From: Microbacterium commune
GTDB lineage: Bacteria > Actinomycetota > Actinomycetes > Actinomycetales > Microbacteriaceae
DNA: 64,000 bases
Direction of reading: 5' to 3'
Assembly: GCF_014836945.1 (NCBI RefSeq)
Contig: NZ_JACSPX010000002.1
Coordinates: 88,353 to 152,352, forward strand
The notes under the pieces are model-generated. The model saw only the letters and a program-made list of their open reading frames with translations, had not been told where the DNA came from and ran no database searches. The position numbers and the translations under genes were made by a program. Each line of letters starts with the position of its first letter. Position 1 is the first letter of the stretch. Of this stretch, positions 44,977 to 53,672 are shown in pieces.

Positions 44977-45850
44977 GAAAACGACGGATCGCCCCGGCTG
45001 CTTCGGCCGGGGCCTCGTAGTGGATGAGGTGGCCGACCTCGGCGATCTCCACGAGCTCGGCACGAGGGAACATCATCGCGAGGCGACGCTCGGCCTCGAT
45101 GGGCGTGATGTCGTCGCGCTGAGCCGCGATCAGCAGAGTCGGCACGTCGATCACGCCCGCGAAGGCCCGCACGTCATGCGACGCGCTGGTCACGAAGGCG
45201 TCGTGCAGCACATCCCGATCGGCGAAGCGCGAGAAGTAGGTGTCGTGCTGATCGTGGATGAACCGGCGCAGCGCCGGGTCGCGGGTCTTGGCCATCGCCA
45301 TGCTCATCACGCGCACCGTGAGCGGATGACGCAGCAGGGCCGTGCCCCACCGCTCGGGCAGACGAGCGCCGAGCACGTAGTACAGCACCGCGATCCGGGT
45401 GAGCACCCCCTTCGGGCCCTCCAACGCGGGCGCCCCGATCGGGTTGATCAGGATGAGTCGGGGCGTCTCGAGGCCGCTCGCGACGGCCGCGGCCGCGACG
45501 ATCGACCCGAACGAGTGCCCGAGGATGACAGCCCCCGGGGCCACGGCGCGGGCGAACTCGCACAGCCACCCGGTGTAGAGCCCGAGGTCGTGCTCGCGAT
45601 CCGGGATCGGCGGTGTCTCGCCGAAGCCGGGCAGGTCGGGAGAGATGATCCGGATGCCGGGCAGGTACGCCACGACCGGCTCGAGCCCGTGATGCTCGCC
45701 ACGGAAACCGTGCACGGCGACGATCGTCGGCGCATCCTCCGCGGCCTCGCCGTACACCCAGTACGCCGTGGTCGATCCCAGCACCTCCACCTCACGGCGT
45801 TCGACCGGGATCTCGGCGAGGCGAGCGGCGTACGGGGAGGTCGCGGGCAT
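44948..45850 (-). CDS. Alpha/beta hydrolase
   Basis: A 300-residue alpha/beta-fold hydrolase. It has the oxyanion strand VAVHGFRGEHHG, the nucleophile elbow GHSFGS (Ser), an Asp in LLIAAQRDDITP and a late His in EVGHLIHYE. A mobile lid lies around 140-210. It could be a proline iminopeptidase, esterase or haloperoxidase-like enzyme; the substrate is open. The ATG at 45850 precedes the small-protein promoter region on the other strand. The stop overlaps lrp by 29 bases. Confidence 0.9.
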   Translation of the reverse strand: MPATSPYAARLAEIPVERREVEVLGSTTAYWVYGEAAEDAPTIVAVHGFRGEHHGLEPVVAYLPGIRIISPDLPGFGETPPIPDREHDLGLYTGWLCEFARAVAPGAVILGHSFGSIVAAAAVASGLETPRLILINPIGAPALEGPKGVLTRIAVLYYVLGARLPERWGTALLRHPLTVRVMSMAMAKTRDPALRRFIHDQHDTYFSRFADRDVLHDAFVTSASHDVRAFAGVIDVPTLLIAAQRDDITPIEAERRLAMMFPRAELVEIAEVGHLIHYEAPAEAAGAIRRFLRLPVVRGR

Positions 45851-45916
45851 GCCGCCGAGTCTACGGGACGGAATGTCGGTGGCCGTCCTTATGTTCGAAT
45901 CGAGGAAGGAGACAGC

Positions 45917-46180
45917 ATGACTTCGCTGACCGAGACGCACCCCGCTCTCCTGTGGGAGACACCATCCCTGCGCAGCCGTTCCGAGCACCTCGACCGGGCA
46001 GGCGACCACCTGTGGCGGGTGGTTGACGCGCGCGGCTCCATTCGAGGGCATCTCCGCGTGATCGCCGATCCCCTGGGCATCCGCTACCGCGCGGAGCGCC
46101 TGCACCTGGCATCCGGAGCGTTCCGCCTGGTCGGCGAGTTCTGGGATGCGGACGACGCGGTCGCGGCACTGCGGAACTGA
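45917..46180 (+). CDS. Small conserved-looking protein of unknown function
   Basis: An 87-residue protein with no domain I recognise. It has AAGGAGA at a good distance from the ATG, strong high-GC third-position bias, and alternating strand-like segments (LWRVVDARGSIRGHLRVIADPLG) ending in FWDADDAVAALR. This suggests a real folded gene, perhaps a small alpha/beta or beta-sandwich domain. It ends five bases before the tRNA-Arg gene, which is on the other strand. Confidence 0.65.
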   Translation: MTSLTETHPALLWETPSLRSRSEHLDRAGDHLWRVVDARGSIRGHLRVIADPLGIRYRAERLHLASGAFRLVGEFWDADDAVAALRN

Positions 46181-46185
46181 CGAGG

Positions 46186-46257
46186 TGCCCCCTGCAGGAT
46201 TCGAACCTGCGACCAACGGATTAGAAAGCCGATGCTCTTCCTCTGAGCTAAGGAGGC
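46186..46257 (-). tRNA. tRNA-Arg(TCT)
   Basis: A 72-base cloverleaf on the minus strand. The acceptor is GCCTCCT/AGGGGGC (one wobble), the D-arm GCTC/GAGC, the T-arm GCAGG-TTCGAAT-CCTGC, and the discriminator A. The anticodon loop TTTCTAA gives UCU (46223-46225), reading AGA/AGG. The anticodon stem has the core CGG/CCG but C31-U39 and U27-U43 are mismatched, which is unusual. CCA is not fully encoded. Confidence 0.9.
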
Positions 46258-46305
46258 GTGCGGTCTCCAGATTACCGTGTCGGGCCCCGTCGCTAGGATC
46301 GAACC

Positions 46306-46932
46306 ATGGTTTCTGCGACTGAGAACGACCGGCTCGTCTGGATCGACTGCGAGATGACGGGCCTCGACCTCTCGGTCGACGAACTCGTCGAGATCGCCGT
46401 CGTGATCACCGACTTCGAGCTGAATCTGATCGACCCCGGCTTCCAGATCGTCATCAGACCGAGCGATGCCGCACTCGCGAACATGAACGCCTTCGTGACC
46501 GACATGCACCGCACCTCGGGCCTGATCGACGAGATCCCGAACGGTGTGAGCCTCGCCGAGGCCGAAGAGCAGACGCTCGCCTACATCAAGCGCTTCGTCC
46601 CGCTCGAGCGCAGGGCGCCGCTCGCCGGCAACACGATCGGCACCGACCGGATGTTCCTCGCCAGGTACATGCCGAACATCGACCAGTACCTGCACTACCG
46701 CAACGTCGACGTCTCGAGCATCAAAGAGCTCGCCCGCCGCTGGTACCCCCGCGTCTTCTTCCAGGCGCCCGAGAAGCACGGCGGTCACCGGGCTCTCGCC
46801 GACATCCTCGAGTCGATCCGCGAGCTGCGCTACTACCGCTCCGCGGTGTTCATCGACGCCCCCGGGCCCTCCTCCGATCAGGCGCGCGACATCGCCGCCC
46901 ACACGGTGTCAGAGTTCACTCCGAACATGTAA
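46306..46932 (+). CDS. orn: Oligoribonuclease
   Basis: A 208-residue 3'-to-5' exoribonuclease that degrades two- to five-nucleotide RNAs, including pGpG from c-di-GMP breakdown. The DEDDh residues are visible: D and E in WIDCEMTGLD, D in GTDRMFLARYMP and the H in HRALADI. Length and structure match the family. The ATG at 46306 begins the conserved part after a short N-terminal tail. Confidence 0.96.
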   Translation: MVSATENDRLVWIDCEMTGLDLSVDELVEIAVVITDFELNLIDPGFQIVIRPSDAALANMNAFVTDMHRTSGLIDEIPNGVSLAEAEEQTLAYIKRFVPLERRAPLAGNTIGTDRMFLARYMPNIDQYLHYRNVDVSSIKELARRWYPRVFFQAPEKHGGHRALADILESIRELRYYRSAVFIDAPGPSSDQARDIAAHTVSEFTPNM

Positions 46933-46968
46933 TAGACTTGTCGAGTCGCCAGCTCCGGCAGGCGCATG

Positions 46969-47044
46969 GTGGGTATAGCTCAGCTGGTAGAGCACCGCGT
47001 TGTGGTCGCGGGGGTCGCGGGTTCAAGCCCCGTTACTCACCCCA
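46969..47044 (+). tRNA. tRNA-His(GTG)
   Basis: A 76-base tRNA. The acceptor GTGGGTA pairs with TACTCAC, and a G at 46968 can pair with C at 47041 as the extra G-1:C73 pair specific to histidine tRNA. The anticodon stem CCGCG/CGCGG closes the loop TTGTGGT with anticodon GTG (47002-47004). The CCA end is encoded (47042-47044). Confidence 0.95.
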
Positions 47045-47046
47045 AA

Positions 47047-47081
47047 GAAGCCCCTGGGTTCGTCATGATCCCGGGGGCTTC
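47047..47081 (+). terminator. Stem-loop terminator after tRNA-His
   Basis: A 12-bp stem (47047-47058 with 47070-47081, GAAGCCCCTGGG paired with CCCGGGGGCTTC, including a T-G pair) with an 11-base loop, beginning 2 bases after the tRNA CCA. The T-run is short, as in many actinobacterial terminators. Confidence 0.65.
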
Positions 47082-47222
47082 GTCGCGTCAGGCGCGCTTC
47101 CTCAGCGGCAGGGTGGTGATGCAGGCGCGGTGCGGTTCGGTTGATTGCGACCGTACTCATCGAGGCTATGAACCATCGGCACAGTCGCGCGATCGCGGAT
47201 GCACCGCGGCTAGCATCGAAGC

Positions 47223-47615
47223 ATGTCCTCCTCACTCGATCACGACTCGCCGGCTCCGTCCGCCGGCGGCATGGACATGACGGCCGAGGAGTTCGAGGCG
47301 CTCGTCGTGGACGAGCTCGACAGGCTGCCGGACGACATGGTCGACGGACTCGACAACGTCGTGTTCGTGGTCGAGGACGAGCCCGAGGACGGCAGCGACC
47401 TCTTCGGCCTGTACGAGGGGGTCGCCCTCACCGAGCGGGGCCAGTACGGCACCGGCGAGCTGCCCGACCGCATCGTCGTGTACCGGCACGCGCACCTCGC
47501 TGCCTGCGAGGACGAGGCTGAGCTGCGTGACGAGATCCACACAACGCTGGTCCACGAGATCGCGCATTTCTACGGCATCGACGACGAGCAGCTGCACGAA
47601 CTGGGGTGGGCATGA
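47223..47615 (+). CDS. Small zincin-type metallopeptidase
   Basis: A 130-residue protein of the metallopeptidase family (formerly DUF1025). The motif [19 protein letters not shown] gives the zincin HExxH plus a downstream acidic/His set. The rest is a compact alpha/beta fold with an acidic N-terminal half. The substrate is unknown. It leads an operon with clpS and DUF2017 in which all stops and starts overlap by 4 bases, so coordinated expression with the Clp adaptor is likely. Confidence 0.88.
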   Translation: MSSSLDHDSPAPSAGGMDMTAEEFEALVVDELDRLPDDMVDGLDNVVFVVEDEPEDGSDLFGLYEGVALTERGQYGTGELPDRIVVYRHAHLAACEDEAELRDEIHTTLVHEIAHFYGIDDEQLHELGWA

Positions 47616-47902
47616 GCATCCCGGCATCCACACCGCTGCTCGACGATCAGCTCACGGTCGCCCCGCTCGTGCCCTGGCAGCTGGTCGTGTGGGACGACCC
47701 GGTCAATCTCATGAGCTACGTCGTGCGCGTGTTCCGCCGCTACTTCGGCTACCCCGAAGACCACGCGACGGCCCTCATGCTCGCGGTGCACCACGAAGGA
47801 CACGCCGTCGTCGCCACCGGGCCGCGGGAGACGATGGAGGTGCACGCCCAGGCGATGCACGACTTCGGGCTGTGGGCCACCATCCGACGGGTTCCGCAGT
47901 GA
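47612..47902 (+). CDS. clpS: ATP-dependent Clp protease adaptor ClpS
   Basis: A 96-residue adaptor that delivers N-degron substrates to ClpAP/ClpCP. The hydrophobic-pocket motif [10 protein letters not shown] (binding the destabilising N-terminal residue) and the [15 protein letters not shown] segment match the family closely. It starts at an ATG sharing ATGA with the upstream zincin and ends in GTGA with DUF2017. Confidence 0.95.
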   Translation: MSIPASTPLLDDQLTVAPLVPWQLVVWDDPVNLMSYVVRVFRRYFGYPEDHATALMLAVHHEGHAVVATGPRETMEVHAQAMHDFGLWATIRRVPQ

Positions 47903-48381
47903 GCGTCTCGATTTCGATCGCCCGGATCGAAGGACGCAACCTGCTGCACCTGATCGACGAGTTCCTCGAGCTCGTCGGCGGCCCGCGCACCAGCGCCGAC
48001 CCCGCGCTGGCGAGACTCGCTCCGACGGCGTACCCCGACGACGACGCCGCCGCAGCGGAGTTCCGCCGCGGCACCAGGGACGAGCTGTTCGACCGCCGGC
48101 GCAAGGACGCCCTCGTCATGCGCGAGGACCTCGTCGAATTCGACACCGACGGCGATGGGGACCCCCTCGCCCCACACGACGTCGTCATCCCCGACGCGCG
48201 CGTCGACGCCTGGATGCGCACGCTCGCCGCCATCCGGCTGGTGGTCGCGTCGCGCCTCGGCGTCGACCACGACGACCATCACGACCCGGAGGACACGCGG
48301 TTCCACGTGTACGACTGGCTCGGGTATCGGCTGGATGACCTGATCCAGCGCGCTGACGATGCGGACGCCGCTACGGCGTAG
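47899..48381 (+). CDS. DUF2017 family protein
   Basis: A 160-residue actinobacterial protein of unknown function, with helical segments ([14 protein letters not shown] at about 15-30) and a charged, acidic middle. It regularly follows clpS in actinobacteria, and here is translationally coupled by a GTGA overlap. No enzyme motif is visible. Its end overlaps the convergent P-loop kinase by 11 bases. Confidence 0.85.
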   Translation: MSVSISIARIEGRNLLHLIDEFLELVGGPRTSADPALARLAPTAYPDDDAAAAEFRRGTRDELFDRRRKDALVMREDLVEFDTDGDGDPLAPHDVVIPDARVDAWMRTLAAIRLVVASRLGVDHDDHHDPEDTRFHVYDWLGYRLDDLIQRADDADAATA

Positions 48382-48955
48382 CGACCCGCACGTGAGCGAG
48401 TGTCTGCGGCTCGTGCCGTGCGATGTGGGCGTCCTCCTGGTCCGCCCACATGTCCCAGTGGTTGCGGAAGCCGTCGCCGTCGCGTTCGAGCGCGCGTCGA
48501 CGCCGTGAATCCTTCGGGCCGTCGACCCAGACGGTGACGTCCGCGAGGGCCGCAGCGGCGCGCGTCAGCGCACCGCATCCCTCGACGATCAGGCCCAGCG
48601 CCGGGTCGACGGCGTGGGCCTCCGCCTCTTCCTGCAGCTCCCAGTCCCACCGGCGCCAGATGCCGATCAGGCCACGACCGTGCGGACGCAGCACCTGCTC
48701 CCGGGCGATCTCCGCACCACGCTCGAGTCCGCTCCATCCGGGGTACACCGAATCGAGCGCGAGCAGCTGCACGGGCGTGCTCAGCGGCCACGCCCTGGCG
48801 ACGCGAGCGGCGAGACTGCTCTTGCCCGCCCCGCTGCGGCCGTCGATGACCACGACCGGGTTCGATGCCGACACCGCGGTGACCGCGTCGCAGATGCGCA
48901 GCGTCGCGGCGCTGAGGCGCTCTCCGAAGGGATCAGGGGCGGCGGATGACGGCAT
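48371..48955 (-). CDS. Small P-loop kinase/ATP-binding protein
   Basis: A 194-residue nucleoside-kinase-like protein with Walker A GRSGAGKSS near residue 40 and the LDSVYPGW segment following the second strand, reminiscent of uridine/phosphoribulokinase-fold proteins. Helical lid and arginine-rich region (KDSRRRRALERDGD) are present. The substrate is not predictable. The ATG at 48955 begins an unstructured leader of about 30 residues before the fold. It is 30 bases after the start of the next minus-strand neighbour's stop. Confidence 0.82.
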   Translation of the reverse strand: MPSSAAPDPFGERLSAATLRICDAVTAVSASNPVVVIDGRSGAGKSSLAARVARAWPLSTPVQLLALDSVYPGWSGLERGAEIAREQVLRPHGRGLIGIWRRWDWELQEEAEAHAVDPALGLIVEGCGALTRAAAALADVTVWVDGPKDSRRRRALERDGDGFRNHWDMWADQEDAHIARHEPQTLAHVRVATP

Positions 48956-48985
48956 GACCCCACGCTATCGAACCGGCGACGCCGG

Positions 48986-50245
48986 TCACTCGCGACCGAA
49001 CGGCCGTGGCTCGACGCCGCCACCGGACCGCCGTTCGGTCGCACCGACGTGGCGCGCGCGGGTGATCATGCCGACGCCGAACCGCGCCCGCGCGTCATCG
49101 AGCGTGCCCTCGAGCCGTCGCTGGTCTTCGTCGTCGTCCCACAGCGCCATCGCCGATGCGCCTGCCGGACGCAGCTTCTCGGCCCGCACGCCGACCAGGC
49201 GCACGGGGTCGCGGCGCTCGATCTGCGCGAACAGCGCGATGGCGGTCTCGCCGATGCGCTGGCCGACATCGGTCGGCTCGGGCAGCGATACGGTGCGGCT
49301 CAGCGTGGTGAAGTCGGCGAAGCGGATCTTGATCGCCACCGCGCCCGCATGCCATCCCGAGGTGCGCAGCCGTGCACCGACGCGGTCGGCGAGGCGCAGC
49401 AGCTCCGAGCGGAGCAGGTCGCGATCCTCGATGTCACGGTCGAAGGTCTCCTCGTGACCGATGCTCTTCTCCGCGCGCTCCGTCTCGATCTGGCGGGCAT
49501 CGAGCCCGCGGGCGAGATCCTGGATCCGCTGCCCGAGCGCAGGGCCGACAGCGCGCTCCAGCGCCTCGGGCGACGCCTCGCGCACATCGCGGATCAGACG
49601 GATGCCGCGGCGTTCGAGGGCTTCGGCCGCCTTCGGCCCGACGCCCCACATGGCGCCGACCGGACGCGGGTCGAGGAACTCCTGTGTCCGCACCGCAGGC
49701 ACCACGAGCATCCCGTCGGGTTTCGACACGGTGGATGCCATCTTCGCGACGTGCTTCGTGGCCGCGACCCCGACGCTGCACGTGATCCCGACCTCGTCGC
49801 GCACCCGCCGCCGGATGAGGGCCGCGATCTCACCGGGGCTCCCCCACAGACGGCGCACTCCGCGCACATCGAGGAACGCCTCGTCGATCGAGAGCTGCTC
49901 GACGAGCGGGGTGATGCTCTGGAAGACCGCCATGACCTGCGCCGAGACCGCCCGGTAGCGCGTGAAATCCGGCGACACCACGCGGGCGGTGGGACAGAGC
50001 CGGAGCGCGTGGGCGACCGGCATCGCGCTGCGCACCCCGAAGCGACGCGCCTCGTACGACGCGCTCGACACGACCGAGCGCCCCTCGCGGCCGCCGATGA
50101 TCAGCGGCAGCCCCTTCAGCGAGGGGTCGTAGAGCACCTCGACGGCCGCGTAGAAGGCATCCATGTCGACGTGCAGGATGCCCGTGCCGGTGTCGTCCGC
50201 GCCCGCGGGCGAGACGATGCGGCCCGATCCGTCACCGCGTCCCAT
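48986..50245 (-). CDS. dinB: DNA polymerase IV (Y-family)
   Basis: A 419-residue translesion polymerase. The two-metal active site is seen in HVDMDAFYAAVE near residue 26 and SIDEAFLDV in the palm. The GVGPKAAEALERRG helix-hairpin-helix of the thumb and the C-terminal little-finger domain follow. It ends in a short basic tail, and no clear beta-clamp motif could be confirmed. The gene is oriented with the kinase gene downstream and gatB upstream. Confidence 0.94.
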   Translation of the reverse strand: MGRGDGSGRIVSPAGADDTGTGILHVDMDAFYAAVEVLYDPSLKGLPLIIGGREGRSVVSSASYEARRFGVRSAMPVAHALRLCPTARVVSPDFTRYRAVSAQVMAVFQSITPLVEQLSIDEAFLDVRGVRRLWGSPGEIAALIRRRVRDEVGITCSVGVAATKHVAKMASTVSKPDGMLVVPAVRTQEFLDPRPVGAMWGVGPKAAEALERRGIRLIRDVREASPEALERAVGPALGQRIQDLARGLDARQIETERAEKSIGHEETFDRDIEDRDLLRSELLRLADRVGARLRTSGWHAGAVAIKIRFADFTTLSRTVSLPEPTDVGQRIGETAIALFAQIERRDPVRLVGVRAEKLRPAGASAMALWDDDEDQRRLEGTLDDARARFGVGMITRARHVGATERRSGGGVEPRPFGRE

Positions 50246-50296
50246 GCATCCATCCTGACCGGTGCCACCGACATCGCGTCGGCGGCACCGAAGCGG

Positions 50297-51811
50297 TCAC
50301 TGCGCGGCGCGCTCGAGGACCAGCTCGCGTACGCGCGCGGCGTCGGCCTGGCCCTTCATCGCCTTCATCACGGCGCCGATCACCGCGCCTGCCGCCTGCA
50401 CCTTGCCGTCCTTGATCTTCGCCAGCACATCGGGCTGAGCGGCCAGGGCGTCGTCGATCGCGGCGATCAGCGCGCCGTCGTCAGAGACGACCGCCAGGCC
50501 GCGGGAGTCGACCACCTGCTGCGGCGAGCCCTCACCGGCGATGACTCCCTCGAGCACCTGACGGGCGAGCTTGTCGGTCAGGGTTCCGGCATCCACCAGG
50601 CCCTGCAGCGCCGCGACGTCGGAGGGTGAGACCAGACCGGCGGCGTCGCGATCCTGAGCGTTGGCGATTCGGGTGATCTCCCCCGTCCACCACTTGCGCG
50701 CCGCGGCCGGTGCGGCACCGGCCGCGATCGTGGCCTCGACCTCGTCGATCAGCCCGCCGTTGCGCACGTCCTGGAACTCCAGGTCGGTGAAGCCCCAGTC
50801 GGCCTTCAGACGACGCCGACGCGCCACGGGCTGCTCGGGCAGCGCGGCACGCAGCTCGTCCACGAGCTCGCGCGAGGGCTGCACGGGCAGCAGATCGGGC
50901 TCCGGGAAGTAGCGGTAGTCGTCGGCATCCGACTTCGGGCGGCCCGGCGATGTCGTGCCGGTGTCCTCGTGCCAGTGACGGGTCTCCTGGATGATCGTGC
51001 CGCCGTCGGCGAGGATCGCGGCCTGACGCTGGATCTCGTATCGCACGGCACGCTCGACCGAGCGCATCGAGTTGACGTTCTTCGTCTCGGTGCGGGTGCC
51101 CAGCTTCTCCTGGCCGCGGGGACGCAGCGACACGTTCGCGTCGCAGCGCAGGTTGCCGCGCTCTAGACGCGCCTCAGAGATACCGAGGCCTCGTACGATG
51201 TCGCGGATCGCGGCGATGTACGCCTTAGCGTACTCGGGAGCTCGGTGCTCGGCGCCGAAGATCGGCTTGGTGACGATCTCGACCAGCGGCACACCCGCGC
51301 GGTTGTAGTCCACCAGCGAGTACTCGGCCCCCTGGATGCGACCGGTCGCCCCGCCCATGTGGGTGAGCTTGCCGGCGTCCTCTTCCATGTGCGCCCGCTC
51401 GACCGGGATCGTCACGAGCGTGCCGTCCTCGAGCTCGACCTCGACCGATCCCTCGAAGGCGATCGGCTCGTCGTACTGCGAGATCTGGTAGTTCTTGCCC
51501 AGGTCGGGGTAGAAGTAGTTCTTCCGGGCGAAGCGGCTGGACTCGGCGATCGAACAGCCGAGCGCGAGACCCAGACTGATCGACGAGCGCACGGCCGTCG
51601 CGTTGACCACGGGCAGCGACCCCGGCAGACCCAGGTCGACCGGGGCGATCAGCGTGTTCGGCTCGGCGCCGTGGAACTCGTCGTTCGCCGGGTTCGGGGC
51701 ATCCGAGAACATCTTCGTGCGGGTGTTCAGCTCGACGTGCACCTCGAATCCGAGCACGGGCTCGAACATCTCGAGAGCCTTGTCGAAGTCCATGAGCTTG
51801 GCGGTGGCCAT
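50297..51811 (-). CDS. gatB: Aspartyl/glutamyl-tRNA amidotransferase subunit B
   Basis: A 504-residue GatB. The catalytic domain with [10 protein letters not shown] and the EIVTKP segment precedes a helical domain and a C-terminal YqeY-like tail (about 400-504, with [14 protein letters not shown]). It amidates misacylated Glu-tRNA-Gln and Asp-tRNA-Asn with ammonia from GatA. It is coupled to gatA by a one-base TGATG overlap, in the order gatC-gatA-gatB. Confidence 0.97.
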   Translation of the reverse strand: MATAKLMDFDKALEMFEPVLGFEVHVELNTRTKMFSDAPNPANDEFHGAEPNTLIAPVDLGLPGSLPVVNATAVRSSISLGLALGCSIAESSRFARKNYFYPDLGKNYQISQYDEPIAFEGSVEVELEDGTLVTIPVERAHMEEDAGKLTHMGGATGRIQGAEYSLVDYNRAGVPLVEIVTKPIFGAEHRAPEYAKAYIAAIRDIVRGLGISEARLERGNLRCDANVSLRPRGQEKLGTRTETKNVNSMRSVERAVRYEIQRQAAILADGGTIIQETRHWHEDTGTTSPGRPKSDADDYRYFPEPDLLPVQPSRELVDELRAALPEQPVARRRRLKADWGFTDLEFQDVRNGGLIDEVEATIAAGAAPAAARKWWTGEITRIANAQDRDAAGLVSPSDVAALQGLVDAGTLTDKLARQVLEGVIAGEGSPQQVVDSRGLAVVSDDGALIAAIDDALAAQPDVLAKIKDGKVQAAGAVIGAVMKAMKGQADAARVRELVLERAAQ

Positions 51812-53328
51812 CAGCGGGTTCCTCCCAGCAGCTGCGGAGCGCGGGCGAGCAGCGGCTCACCCCACGAGTCGAGCAGCGCGGCTTCGAGAGCCGCGCCGAC
51901 GCGGTACAGACGAGCATCCTCGTGCGCGGGGGCGAGGAACTGGATGCCGACGGGCAGGCCGTCTTCTGCCGCCACGCCCGACGGGATCGAGATGCCGGGC
52001 ACCCCCGCCAGGTTCGCCGGGATCGTCGTCAGGTCGTTCAGGTACATCTGCAGCGGGTCGTCGATCTTCTCGCCGATCTTGAACGCGGTCGTCGGCGCCG
52101 AGGGCGTCGCGATGACGTCGACCTGCCCGAAGGCGCGGGCGAAGTCCTGCTGGATGAGCGTGCGCACCTTCTGCGCGCTGCCGTAGTAGGCGTCGTAGTA
52201 GCCGGCAGACAGGGCGTAGGTGCCGAGGATGATGCGGCGCTTGACCTCGGGGCCGAAGCCGGCTTCGCGGGTCGCCGACATGACGTCCTCCACCGTCGGG
52301 TTGCCGTCGGGGGTCACGCGCAGGCCGAAGCGCACCGAGTCGAACTTCGCGAGGTTGCTCGACGCCTCCGCGGGCAGGATCAGGTAATACGCGGCGACAC
52401 CGTATTCGAAGTGCGGAGCGGAGATCTCGACGATCTCGGCGCCCTGCGCCTCCATCAGTGCGAGCGAGGCGCGGAAGGATGCGGCGACGCCGGCCTGGAA
52501 GCCGGAGTCGGGCAGCTCGGTGATGACGCCGACCTTCAGTCCCTTGAGCACCTGACCCGACGCGCCCTCGCGGGCGGCTGCGGCGAATGACGGCCACTCC
52601 TGCGGAAGCGAGGTGGAGTCCTTCGGATCGTGACCGCCGATCACATCGTGCAGCAGACCGGCGTCGAGCACGGTGCGGGTGACCGGGCCGACCTGGTCGA
52701 GGCTGGATGCCAGCGCGATCGCGCCGTAGCGGCTGACGCCGCCGTAGGTCGGCTTGATGCCGACGGTGCCGGTGACGTGCGCGGGCTGGCGGATCGATCC
52801 GCCGGTGTCGGAGCCGAGCGCGAGCGGGGCCTCGAAGGCCGCGACGGCCGCGGCGGAGCCGCCACCCGAACCGCCGGGGATGCGGTCGAGGTCCCACGGG
52901 TTGCGGGTCGGACCGTAGGCGGAGAACTCCGTCGACGAGCCCATCGCGAACTCGTCCATGTTCGTCTTGCCCAGCGGCACGAGGCCTGCGGCGCGCGAAC
53001 GAGCAACGACCGTGGCATCGAACGGCGACATGTAGCCCTCGAGGATCTTCGAGCCGCTCGTGGAGGGCATGTCGGTCGTGACGAGCACGTCCTTGACCGC
53101 GAGCGGCACACCGGCGATCGGGCCGAGCTGCTCGCCCGCGGCACGGCGCGCGTCGACCTCGGCGGCCGCAGCGAGGGCGTGCTCGTTGACGTGCAGGAAA
53201 GCGTGCACGTCACCGTCGACCGCGGCGATGCGGTCGAGGTGGGCCTGCGTCGCCTCGACGCTGGAGATCTCGCCGGCGGAGATCTTCTCGCCGAGTTCCG
53301 CGGCGGTCAGCCGGATGATGTCGCTCAC
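51811..53328 (-). CDS. gatA: Aspartyl/glutamyl-tRNA amidotransferase subunit A
   Basis: A 505-residue amidase-signature protein. The Lys-cisSer-Ser triad is visible as Lys in [10 protein letters not shown], and the two Ser in [15 protein letters not shown] and [11 protein letters not shown]. It generates ammonia from glutamine for the GatB site. The GTG start overlaps the gatC stop in GTGA, fixing the start. Confidence 0.97.
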   Translation of the reverse strand: MSDIIRLTAAELGEKISAGEISSVEATQAHLDRIAAVDGDVHAFLHVNEHALAAAAEVDARRAAGEQLGPIAGVPLAVKDVLVTTDMPSTSGSKILEGYMSPFDATVVARSRAAGLVPLGKTNMDEFAMGSSTEFSAYGPTRNPWDLDRIPGGSGGGSAAAVAAFEAPLALGSDTGGSIRQPAHVTGTVGIKPTYGGVSRYGAIALASSLDQVGPVTRTVLDAGLLHDVIGGHDPKDSTSLPQEWPSFAAAAREGASGQVLKGLKVGVITELPDSGFQAGVAASFRASLALMEAQGAEIVEISAPHFEYGVAAYYLILPAEASSNLAKFDSVRFGLRVTPDGNPTVEDVMSATREAGFGPEVKRRIILGTYALSAGYYDAYYGSAQKVRTLIQQDFARAFGQVDVIATPSAPTTAFKIGEKIDDPLQMYLNDLTTIPANLAGVPGISIPSGVAAEDGLPVGIQFLAPAHEDARLYRVGAALEAALLDSWGEPLLARAPQLLGGTR

Positions 53329-53627
53329 TGCTCTTCTCCCAGGATCGCGGTCACACGGAAGCGGCCATCGGCGGCATCCGGGGCGTTCTTCAGCGTCTGC
53401 TCGAGGGTGAGCGTCTCGCCGACCTCGTCGGGACGGAAGACGTTGCTCATCGCGATCGGGTGGCTGGTGGCGACGACGTCTGGCGTGGCCACCTCCGACA
53501 CCTTCGCAATGTTGTCGACGATGGCGTCGAGCTGACCGGTCAGCTGAGTCACCTCGTCGTCGGAGAGCTGGATGCGCGCGAGCACGCCGAGATGGCGTAC
53601 GAGATCAGGGGTGATTTCAGACACCAC
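53325..53627 (-). CDS. gatC: Aspartyl/glutamyl-tRNA amidotransferase subunit C
   Basis: A 100-residue subunit that wraps around GatA. The conserved [14 protein letters not shown] and the FRPDEV/APD segments are typical. Two GTG codons in tandem (53627, 53624) can start it; the second is equally likely. It heads the gatCAB operon and is divergent from the acyl-CoA ligase. Confidence 0.94.
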   Translation of the reverse strand: MVSEITPDLVRHLGVLARIQLSDDEVTQLTGQLDAIVDNIAKVSEVATPDVVATSHPIAMSNVFRPDEVGETLTLEQTLKNAPDAADGRFRVTAILGEEQ

Positions 53628-53672
53628 CCCAGTCTACGAGAGCGCGAGGTGCGCAGACGTAAGCTGGAACTC

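Noticed and set aside
46938..47144. Short open frame across tRNA-His
   Set aside because: It reads through the tRNA and its terminator, so is not a gene.
47023..47235. 70-residue minus-strand frame after tRNA-His
   Set aside because: Crosses the tRNA and terminator stem; no ribosome site and no conserved feature.
49049..50629. Long plus-strand frame opposite dinB and gatB
   Set aside because: Arg/Asp/Gly-biased shadow; dinB and gatB have full catalytic motifs on the other strand.
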